Positions 16,660-23,018 of a stretch of 34,484 nt of DNA are shown in pieces. Each line of letters starts with the position of its first letter. Positions within the stretch are counted from its first letter, which is position 1. This stretch comes from JASFBA01 sp036172265 (GTDB lineage: Bacteria > Chloroflexota > Chloroflexia > DTKN01), in contig JASFBA010000094.1 of the NCBI GenBank assembly GCA_036172265.1, positions 1-34,484 on the forward strand, read 5' to 3'. The translations under genes and the position numbers were made by a program. Under the pieces are notes generated by a model. The model worked only from the letters and a program-made list of their open reading frames with translations, made no database searches and was not told where the DNA came from.

Positions 16660-16688
16660 ATTGTACTATATCCGGCACGGTTGCGCAA
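16660..16688 (-). promoter_or_regulatory. Sigma-70-like promoter of the chemosensory operon
   Basis: Read on the minus strand, TTGCGC (16683-16688) is followed by a 17-bp spacer and TACAAT (16660-16665). It lies about 130 bases upstream of the first cheW and no better candidate is present in the divergent region. Confidence 0.7.
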
Positions 16689-16715
16689 ACCGGTGCCTGA
16701 CATCCACTTATTCCG

Positions 16716-16738
16716 GTAGGTCGGTTGTCAATCCGACC
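16716..16738. repeat. Dyad repeat, GTAGGTCGG-N5-AATCCGACC (copy 1)
   Basis: A 23-bp element with GGTCGG/CCGACC arms sits between the two divergent promoters. A second copy at 21198-21220 matches at about 20 of 23 positions. It could be an operator or a dispersed palindromic repeat. Confidence 0.65.
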
Positions 16739-16747
16739 CGTGAAGTT

Positions 16748-16776
16748 TTGACATCCCTCCCCTCCCGTGGTATCAT
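16748..16776 (+). promoter_or_regulatory. Sigma-70-like promoter of the response-regulator pair
   Basis: A consensus TTGACA (16748-16753), a 17-bp spacer and TATCAT (16771-16776) point toward the response regulator starting at 16815. The expected transcript start is near 16783, giving a leader of about 30 bases. Confidence 0.75.
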
Positions 16777-16814
16777 AGATACAAGATTTTGCCATAGCCG
16801 CGGAGTTACAGGAG

Positions 16815-17234
16815 ATGGCCAAGACGATCCTGGTGGTCGAGGACAGTCCGGATATCAGCCGTTTGCTTGAACACATCCTTCGCCAGGAGGGTTATCAGAC
16901 GGTCGTGGTAGACGATGGGCCGGCCGGCTGGGAATCCTTCCAGCGCCTCCGACCTGACCTGGTGCTCCTGGATGTCAACCTCCCCGGCCTCAGCGGGCTG
17001 GAACTCTGTCGGCAAATCAAGCGTGTCTCCGAGACACCGGTGGTTATGTTGACCGTGCAGGCCGAGACCGAAGCCGTCCGCCGGGGACTGCAGGCCGGAG
17101 CCGACGCCTACCTGGCCAAACCGTTCGAGATCGGCCAGTTGCTGGCTACCGTGGAATATGCCTTGCGTCCCCGTATCCGCCCGCTATCTGCTCGGAAAGG
17201 GGGGGAAAGTGGAGCAGAGAATCCTGGTCATTGA
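16815..17234 (+). CDS. Single-domain response regulator
   Basis: A 139-residue receiver domain: ILVVEDSPDI acidic pocket, phospho-acceptor D53 in LVLLDVNLPGLSG, MLTVQAE with the conserved threonine, and YLAKPFE with the lysine. About 20 residues after the domain are low-complexity, with no output domain. It is transcribed divergently from the chemosensory operon, so it may be a further CheA target or serve an unlinked kinase. The ATG at 16815 follows GGAG-containing sequence. It overlaps the next regulator by 26 bases. Confidence 0.92.
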   Translation: MAKTILVVEDSPDISRLLEHILRQEGYQTVVVDDGPAGWESFQRLRPDLVLLDVNLPGLSGLELCRQIKRVSETPVVMLTVQAETEAVRRGLQAGADAYLAKPFEIGQLLATVEYALRPRIRPLSARKGGESGAENPGH

Positions 17235-17592
17235 CGATAGCCGAGAGATGGGCCTTTTCCTGGCCCGCTTTTTGCAGGAGGAGGGGTTCCTGGTCTCCAC
17301 CGTCTCCGATCCCCGCGAGGCGATGGCCGTCTTCGAGGCCTTCCAGCCGGACCTGGTACTGTTGGACCTGAACATGCCGTATATCAGTGGCTGGGAAATC
17401 TGCCGGCAGATCAAAGCGACCCGCCCGGTGCCGGTGGTGATCTTTAGCATACGCGACGCCGAAAGCGACATTGCCCGTGGTTTTGCCCTTGGAGCCGACG
17501 ATTATCTGATCAAGCCGTTCGAACTTCCCGACCTCCTTCAACGAATCGAGCGCTTTTTGGGAAAACCCTCCGGTTCGGGCAGGGGAGCATGA
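17209..17592 (+). CDS. Single-domain response regulator (second of pair)
   Basis: A receiver domain of about 127 residues: ILVIDDSREM, phospho-acceptor D53 in LVLLDLNMPYISGWE, IFSIRDAE where the usual Thr/Ser is S, and YLIKPFE. The GTG at 17209 is preferred because it starts at the domain edge and has a G-rich AAAGGGGGGGAAA just upstream. An earlier ATG at 17158 would add residues of no receiver character. The 26-base overlap with the first regulator implies coupled translation. The pair probably arose by duplication, though the sequences are now well diverged. Confidence 0.9.
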   Translation: MEQRILVIDDSREMGLFLARFLQEEGFLVSTVSDPREAMAVFEAFQPDLVLLDLNMPYISGWEICRQIKATRPVPVVIFSIRDAESDIARGFALGADDYLIKPFELPDLLQRIERFLGKPSGSGRGA

Positions 17593-17680
17593 CAGCGTGT
17601 TTCTTTCCCCGACGGCCGGCTTCGTCTCAGCCGGTATCGTCCAGAGACTGGGATCAAAATTACACCTAGAGGAGGCAAGA

Positions 17681-18727
17681 ATGAAAACCGAAACGTTCCG
17701 TGGTCGTGATTTTATCACCCTCCTGGAGTGGAGCCGCGAAGACGTGGAAACCATCCTCGACATCGCCCTAGACCTGAAACGTCGCTTCGCCATGGGCGAA
17801 CCTCATGACCATCTCTTACGCGGCAAGACCCTCTTCATGATCTTTTACAACCAGAGCCTGCGCACCCGCAACTCCTTCGAGGCCGGCATGACCCAACTAG
17901 GCGGCCATGCCCATTACCTCGACCCGGAGAAAATCTACACCCCGGCCCTGCCGGGCCGCGAGGTAGCCTATACCACCGAGCGCGTCTCCGACGTGGCCCG
18001 GGTGCTTTCGCGTATGGGCCACGGCATCGCCATCCGCTGCTACGGCGATCCGGTGGACTGGGTCTACGGCGGGGCCAACGAGATGATCCGCAACTTTGCC
18101 TATTGGGCCGACATCCCCGTCCTGAATATGGAGGACGACAAATACCACCCCTTCCAGGCCCTGGCCGACATCCTCACCGTTCGGGAAAAGTTCGGCGGCT
18201 TCCGCGGGGTCAAGTTCGTTATGAGCTGGGCCTATTCCCCCAGCATCCACAAGCCCCGGGCCGTGCCCCAGAGCGCCATCATCGCCGCCACGATGATGGG
18301 CATGGAGGTGGTACTGGCCCATCCCGAAGGTATGGAACTCGATCCTGAGGTGCTGGAGGCCTGTCGGAACTATGCCCGGCGCTACGGCGGCTCCTTCGCC
18401 ATAAGTCACGATATGCGCGAGGCGGTACAGGGGGCACACGTCGTCTATCCCAAGTCCTGGACCGCCGTGCCCATGTTCAAGCCCCCGGTAGGCGAGGATA
18501 GTCCCCCCAAGGCCAAGGAAATCTTTGAGCGCAACCGGCACTGGATCTGCGACGCCGACCTCATGAAACTGGCCCACCCTGAAGCCATCTACCTGCACTG
18601 CCTTCCCTGCGACCGTGGTTTTGAGGTCACGGACGAGGTCATTGACGGTCCCCAGTCGGCTGTCTTTGACGAAGCCGAGAACCGTCTCCATGTGCAGAAG
18701 GCGGTGATGAGTCTGGTGATGCGGTAG
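17681..18727 (+). CDS. N-acetylornithine/YgeW-type carbamoyltransferase, copy 1
   Basis: A 348-residue member of the aspartate/ornithine carbamoyltransferase superfamily. The carbamoyl-phosphate loop is SLRTR at 59-63, in the family position of STRTR. The substrate loop reads KYHPFQALADIL, and HCLP is at 306-309. The C-terminal DEAENRLHVQKAVM and the LGGHA and WAYSPS stretches resemble N-acetylornithine carbamoyltransferase and the YgeW proteins more than classical ArgF. GAGGAGG lies before the ATG at 17681; the frame opens earlier but those residues are not family-like. With copy 2 and a carbamate kinase downstream it probably forms a catabolic unit: a carbamoylated compound plus phosphate gives carbamoyl phosphate, then ATP. 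A biosynthetic role in arginine synthesis cannot be excluded. The acceptor is unknown. Confidence 0.85.
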   Translation: MKTETFRGRDFITLLEWSREDVETILDIALDLKRRFAMGEPHDHLLRGKTLFMIFYNQSLRTRNSFEAGMTQLGGHAHYLDPEKIYTPALPGREVAYTTERVSDVARVLSRMGHGIAIRCYGDPVDWVYGGANEMIRNFAYWADIPVLNMEDDKYHPFQALADILTVREKFGGFRGVKFVMSWAYSPSIHKPRAVPQSAIIAATMMGMEVVLAHPEGMELDPEVLEACRNYARRYGGSFAISHDMREAVQGAHVVYPKSWTAVPMFKPPVGEDSPPKAKEIFERNRHWICDADLMKLAHPEAIYLHCLPCDRGFEVTDEVIDGPQSAVFDEAENRLHVQKAVMSLVMR

Positions 18728-18884
18728 ACGGTTATATCCGGCACATCCGAAACCTGCAGCAGGGCAAAACGGAATTCGGCGCCCATCTGGTGCGAGAACC
18801 AGAAGCGCCCCTCTTCCCACCGGTGATGACCTGGAAAGCTGAAAATGTCCCACCTGAGTCCCAATCCCCGAAATGGAGGTCAAG

Positions 18885-19925
18885 ATGGATCTATACGGAC
18901 GCGACCTGCTCTGCACCCAGGAATGGCCCTTGGAGGGGCTGGTAGCCGTGCTGGATCTGGCGGCGCGGATGAAGCGGGAGCGATTTTCTCCGCGCTGGAG
19001 CCACCTCCTTCAGGGCAAGACTTTCTTCATGTTCTTCTACAATCCCTCGGTGCGCACGCGCCAGTCGTTCGAGTGCGCGGCTACCGAACTGGGGGGACAT
19101 GCCCAGTACCTGGAGCCGGGGGCCATGCGGCTGAAGACGGCTACCCGGGCCGGCGAGACGGTGGAGGACGCGGCCAAGGTGATGAGCCGCTACGCGGCCG
19201 GCATCGGTATCCGCATCCTGGAGGACAAGATCAGCGCTTACGGCGAGGGCGATGCCCTTTTGCGCGAGTATGCCTACTGGGCCGACATCCCGGTGATCTC
19301 CATGGCCCACGACAAATACCATCCCTGCCAGGGACTAGCCGACCTGATGGGCTGGGCCGAGTGGCTGGGGAACGGGCCGGGACGGACACTGGACCTCTCC
19401 GTCCTGCAGGGGAAGAAACTCCTCCTGACCTGGGGGCACGGGGCCCTGGCTCGCTCCTGGTGCAGCGTCCAGGAGGCGTTGCTCATTGCCTCCCGCTTCG
19501 GCATGGACATCACCTTGGCCTACCCTGAAGGGTACGACCTGGACCCTCAAGTCATCGCCTGGACCCGGGAAAACTGCGCCGCCCGTGGCCACACCTTCGA
19601 GATTCTCCATGAGCCTGACCGGGGTTACGAGGGGGCTCACGTCGTTTATTCCCGTCACTGGATGAGCCCCCAGGCTTACGAGGGTGGCATCTTCCACAAG
19701 GAGGAAGAAATTCAACGGGCTCTGCAGCACCCGGAGTGGATCTGCACGGCCGAACGGATGGCGCGGACCGATAACGGCATCTTCACCCATCCGATGCCGG
19801 TGGATCGGGGCCACGAGGTAACCGACGAGGTCGCCTCCGGCCCGCGTTCCTGCATCTACGACGTGGCCGAGAATCGCCTGCACGTTCAAAAGGCGGTTAT
19901 GGCACTGACGATGGGCAACTGGTAA
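18885..19925 (+). CDS. N-acetylornithine/YgeW-type carbamoyltransferase, copy 2
   Basis: A 346-residue paralogue of the preceding gene. SVRTR is at 55-59, the substrate loop reads KYHPCQGLADLM, and the late motif is HPMP at 302-305, where copy 1 has HCLP. The C-terminus again shows VAENRLHVQKAVM. A His-Pro-x-Pro at this position is the aspartate carbamoyltransferase pattern, so copy 2 may prefer another acceptor or act with copy 1 in a mixed oligomer. The ATG at 18885 has GGAGGT just upstream; an ATG four codons earlier is less well placed. It lies 157 bases after copy 1 and 59 before the carbamate kinase. Family membership is clear; substrate is not. Confidence 0.85.
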   Translation: MDLYGRDLLCTQEWPLEGLVAVLDLAARMKRERFSPRWSHLLQGKTFFMFFYNPSVRTRQSFECAATELGGHAQYLEPGAMRLKTATRAGETVEDAAKVMSRYAAGIGIRILEDKISAYGEGDALLREYAYWADIPVISMAHDKYHPCQGLADLMGWAEWLGNGPGRTLDLSVLQGKKLLLTWGHGALARSWCSVQEALLIASRFGMDITLAYPEGYDLDPQVIAWTRENCAARGHTFEILHEPDRGYEGAHVVYSRHWMSPQAYEGGIFHKEEEIQRALQHPEWICTAERMARTDNGIFTHPMPVDRGHEVTDEVASGPRSCIYDVAENRLHVQKAVMALTMGNW

Positions 19926-19933
19926 ACCTCTAC

Positions 19934-19970
19934 GGGCCTGGCGGGCTTTCCCGTCGGGCCCATTACTTTT
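19934..19970 (+). terminator. Hairpin with T-rich tail before the carbamate kinase
   Basis: GGGCC-TGG-CGGG-CTTT-CCCG-TCG-GGCCC folds into a stem interrupted by a small internal loop, followed by ATTACTTTT. It lies only 15 bases before the carbamate kinase start, so it may be a weak attenuator or a processing or stability hairpin rather than a full terminator. Confidence 0.45.
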
Positions 19971-19984
19971 GAGAGGAGGAAAGT

Positions 19985-20932
19985 ATGAGCAAGAAAGTTG
20001 CTGTAGTAGCCATCGGTGGAAATTCGCTCATCAAGGACAAAGACCACCAGACCGTCCCGGACCAGTATGCCGCTGCAGCCGAAACCTGCCATCACATCGC
20101 CGGCATGATCGAGCATGGCTGGGATGTGGTCATCACCCACGGCAACGGCCCCCAGGTAGGCTTCATCCTGCGGCGTTCGGAACTTGCGCGACACGAACTG
20201 CACGAAGTGCCCCTGGATTCCTGTGGAGCGGATACCCAGGGGGCCATCGGCTATATGCTTCAGAGGGCCCTCTACAACGAGTTTCGCCGGCGCGGGATCA
20301 GGAAGTGTGCAGCCACCGTGGTGACCCAGGTGCTTGTAGATCGGGACGACCCGGCCTTTCGCAACCCGACCAAGCCGATCGGCTCCTTTATGAGCGAAGA
20401 GGTGGCCCGCGAACGGGCCCAAATGGAGGGTTGGGTCGTGCGGGAGGATGCCGGCCGCGGCTGGCGGCGGGTGGTGGCATCTCCCCTCCCCAGGCGCATT
20501 GTCGAACTGGAGGCCATCCGTTCCCTGATCGAGCGGGGCTTTGCCGTGATCGCTGTGGGCGGCGGGGGCATCCCGGTGCTCGAAGATGAGAACGGCGACT
20601 TGGTAGGGGTGGAGGCGGTCATTGACAAGGACTATGCCTCATCCCTCCTGGCCCGCAGCATTCAGGCCGACCTCTTCCTCATCTCCACCGCCGTGGAGAA
20701 GGTGGCCCTGAACTACGGCCGGCCGGAACAACGCTGGCTGGACCGAATGACGCTGGATGAGGCTCGAAAACATTACCAAGAAGGTCACTTTCCCGCGGGC
20801 AGCATGGGGCCGAAGATTCGGGCGATCATCGAGTACCTGGAGGCTGGGGGCAAGCAGGCCATCATCACCAACCCGGAGAACTTGGAACGGGCCCTACGGG
20901 GGGAGACGGGGACACACATCTTCCCTGGCTAA
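19985..20932 (+). CDS. arcC: Carbamate kinase
   Basis: Catalyses carbamoyl phosphate + ADP to ATP + carbamate, which breaks down to CO2 and ammonia. The 315-residue amino acid kinase fold is complete: AVVAIGGNSL at the N-terminus, ITHGNGPQVGFIL, the GADTQGAIGYMLQ loop, TKPIGSFMSEEVA, VGGGGIPV, VIDKDYASSLLA, and FPAGSMGPKIRA near the end. The ATG at 19985 follows GAGGAGGAAAG. It is the last gene of the carbamoyltransferase cluster. No arginine or agmatine deiminase and no transporter lie nearby, so the ureido compound feeding the pathway is not revealed by context. Confidence 0.96.
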   Translation: MSKKVAVVAIGGNSLIKDKDHQTVPDQYAAAAETCHHIAGMIEHGWDVVITHGNGPQVGFILRRSELARHELHEVPLDSCGADTQGAIGYMLQRALYNEFRRRGIRKCAATVVTQVLVDRDDPAFRNPTKPIGSFMSEEVARERAQMEGWVVREDAGRGWRRVVASPLPRRIVELEAIRSLIERGFAVIAVGGGGIPVLEDENGDLVGVEAVIDKDYASSLLARSIQADLFLISTAVEKVALNYGRPEQRWLDRMTLDEARKHYQEGHFPAGSMGPKIRAIIEYLEAGGKQAIITNPENLERALRGETGTHIFPG

Positions 20933-21248
20933 ATAAGCCGTTCAAAACACCGGGAACCTGCTTTCCCTGCCGGCAGAGCGACAAATAGGATAGCACGTAA
21001 GGGCGCGATGATATTGCGCCCTTGCTCCGGCAGCCAGGCCGTACGTACCCGCTTGCGAGAGAAAGGCCTTTCTCCTCTTCCCACCCTTCGTGCCATTGAG
21101 CGGGTCCTTCACCATGCCGGAATGACCCATCCTCTCCTTTCAAGGAATTCTCCTCGGCGCACTCAGGAGGCGTCGGAATTCTCATTTATAACCGGCCGTA
21201 GGTCGGATGAGAATCCGACCTGCCGAATTATGGGCGACTACCGGTGGT
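20933..21248. other. Convergent intergenic region with two hairpins
   Basis: This lies between the ends of the carbamate kinase (plus) and queA (minus). It holds a perfect 8-bp stem with a 9-base loop at 20999-21023 (AAGGGCGC/GCGCCCTT), which lacks a T-run on either strand, and the second GTAGGTCGG dyad at 21198-21220. GGAATTCTC occurs twice, near 21143 and 21174. No coding region is convincing. Confidence 0.6.
21198..21220. repeat. Dyad repeat, GTAGGTCGG-N5-AATCCGACC (copy 2)
   Basis: This has the same 23-bp layout as the copy at 16716-16738, with an ATGAG centre instead of TTGTC and longer arms (AGGTCGGA/TCCGACCT). Copy 1 lies between divergent promoters and this one between convergent gene ends, which favours a dispersed repeat over a shared operator. 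Confidence 0.65.
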
Positions 21249-22271
21249 TTACCTATGGAGAATCAACATGGCGTCTCCAAAACTGTAGAAGCGATAACGT
21301 CGGGCGATGGCTTCCCGGTAGGCGCGGAGGACGGTTTCCCGGCCGGCAAAGGCGCTCACCAGCAACAGGAGGGTAGATCGCGGCAGGTGAAAGTTGGTGA
21401 TCAGGGCATCCACGGTTCGGAAGCGGTAGCCGGGGTAGATAAAGAGCCGGGTCCAGCCCTCGAAAGGAGCCACCTCGCCGCTCTGGGCGGCCGTCTCCAA
21501 GGCCCGCACCGCCGTGGTGCCCACGGCCACTACGCGCCCACCGGCCCGCCGGGTTTCTCGAACGGCCTGGGCCACCTCGTCCGGCACCCGGCACCACTCG
21601 GCGTGGATAGGATGCGCTTCGATTTCTTCTACTTTCACCGGGCGGAAGGTATCCCATCCAATATGCAGGACGACGAAAGCAAAGCCCACCCCCCGATCCT
21701 GCAGTTCGGCGATCAGGCGAGGGGTAAAGTGCAGGCCGGCCGTGGGCGCGGCCACCGATCCGGCCACCCGGGCATAGACCGTCTGGTAGCGTTCCACATC
21801 GGCCAGCGGCTCGTGGATGTAGGGCGGGAGCGGCACCATCCCCAGCCGCTCCAGGTGTGGCTCGACCTCCTCCGCAAAGCGGAGTACCCATGTGCCATCC
21901 GGGCGGGTTTCCTCCACGCGGGCGAGCAAGATCGGCTCTTCCCCCAAAGCCAGTTCCAGCCCGGGTCGGATGCGCTGTCCGCCGAGGAGGGCCTCCCAGC
22001 GGCGTTCGTCCAGCCGGCGCAGGAGGAGCACCTCCACCCGCCCGCCGGTGCGCGCCTTGCGCCCCAGCAACCGGGCGCGGAGCACCCGGCTTTCGTTGGC
22101 CACCAGGAGGTCCCCCGGCCGGAGGTAGGCCGGCAGGTCGCGGAAGTGGGCATGCTCGATCCTTCCGCTATCCTGATACAGGACGAGCAACCGGGAGGCA
22201 TCTCGAGGCTCTACCGGGTGCTGGGCGATGAGTTCCGGCGGCAGTTCGTAGTCAAAGTCGCTGGTCTTCAC
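21249..22271 (-). CDS. queA: S-adenosylmethionine:tRNA ribosyltransferase-isomerase
   Basis: Transfers the ribosyl part of SAM to 7-aminomethyl-7-deazaguanine in tRNA to make epoxyqueuosine. The 340-residue chain shows the family landmarks: DFDYELPPELIAQHP at the N-terminus, RDASRLLVL, LRPGDLLVANESRVLRARL, GSVAAPTAGLHFTP, HIGWDTFRPV, GTTAVRALETAA, and near the end RTVDALITNFHLPRSTLLLL. The start is GTG at 22271, overlapping the DUF72 stop as GTGA, so the two are translationally coupled. Upstream in-frame residues do not belong to the family. No other queuosine genes are in the window. Confidence 0.96.
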   Translation of the reverse strand: MKTSDFDYELPPELIAQHPVEPRDASRLLVLYQDSGRIEHAHFRDLPAYLRPGDLLVANESRVLRARLLGRKARTGGRVEVLLLRRLDERRWEALLGGQRIRPGLELALGEEPILLARVEETRPDGTWVLRFAEEVEPHLERLGMVPLPPYIHEPLADVERYQTVYARVAGSVAAPTAGLHFTPRLIAELQDRGVGFAFVVLHIGWDTFRPVKVEEIEAHPIHAEWCRVPDEVAQAVRETRRAGGRVVAVGTTAVRALETAAQSGEVAPFEGWTRLFIYPGYRFRTVDALITNFHLPRSTLLLLVSAFAGRETVLRAYREAIARRYRFYSFGDAMLILHR

Positions 22272-22993
22272 ATCCGTCCCAAAAGTTCCCGCAACTGACG
22301 GGCGTTCTCTACGGCATAGCCGAAGGCATCGTTGTTGAAGTATACATAGATGCTCCGGCCGGCCCGCTGCTCTTCCGAGAGCCACCCGGCCCAGTCCTCC
22401 AGTTCCTCCTGACTATAGCAACTGGCGTAGAGGAGGGTGGCCCCGTGCATGCGCACATAGACGGCCGGCCCGACGGCCCGACGGGGGCTTTCCAGGCCGG
22501 GCATGCTGGGCAGACAGAGGGCGGCGCCGTAACGTTCGAGGAGCGAGAAGGCCTCGGCACAGAACCAGGAAGGATGGCGAAATTCAAAGACGTGGAGCAG
22601 GTCCTGCGGGAGAAAGCGCAGGAAGGCCTCCAGCCGTTCGGGGGAAAAGTGCCAGCCCGGAGGCAACTGGTAGAGGAGCGGCCCCAGATGATCTCCCAGC
22701 AGACGGGCCCGCTCCAGGAAACGGCCCAGCGCTTCTTCCACCTGATGGAGTTTTTTCATATGGGTAATGTAGCGGCTGACCTTGAGGGCGTAAAGAAAGC
22801 CCGGCGGGGCCTGCTCCTGCCAGCGGCGGAAGGCCGTCTCCTCAGGAAGACGGTAGAAGGTGTTGTTGATCTCGACCGTGTCAAAGTGGTCGGCGTAGTA
22901 AGCAAACCAGGCCTTCTGAGGAAGATGGGGCGGGTAGAATACTCCCCTCCAATGAGGGTAAACCCACCCGGAAGTGCCGATAAAGCCCGTCAT
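22268..22993 (-). CDS. DUF72 (YecE-like) family protein
   Basis: A 241-residue TIM-barrel-like protein. It shows the DUF72 hallmarks IGTSGWVYPHWRGVFYP at the start, FDTVEINNTFYRLP, FLYALKVSRYITHMKKL, LGPLLYQLPP, VFEFRHPSWF, VYVRMHG and IYVYFNNDAFGYAVENA near the end. The biochemical role of the family is not established. The ATG at 22993 is chosen because the domain begins there; the ribosome-binding site is weak, and an earlier in-frame start overlapping the DUF3160 gene end is possible. It overlaps queA by four bases. Confidence 0.93.
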   Translation of the reverse strand: MTGFIGTSGWVYPHWRGVFYPPHLPQKAWFAYYADHFDTVEINNTFYRLPEETAFRRWQEQAPPGFLYALKVSRYITHMKKLHQVEEALGRFLERARLLGDHLGPLLYQLPPGWHFSPERLEAFLRFLPQDLLHVFEFRHPSWFCAEAFSLLERYGAALCLPSMPGLESPRRAVGPAVYVRMHGATLLYASCYSQEELEDWAGWLSEEQRAGRSIYVYFNNDAFGYAVENARQLRELLGRM

Positions 22994-23018
22994 TTCAAGT
23001 GCCCTGACCCCCTGAGCC

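Noticed and set aside
20999..21023. Perfect 8-bp hairpin as terminator of the carbamate kinase or queA
   Set aside because: No T-run follows on either strand, so it is not a standard intrinsic terminator.
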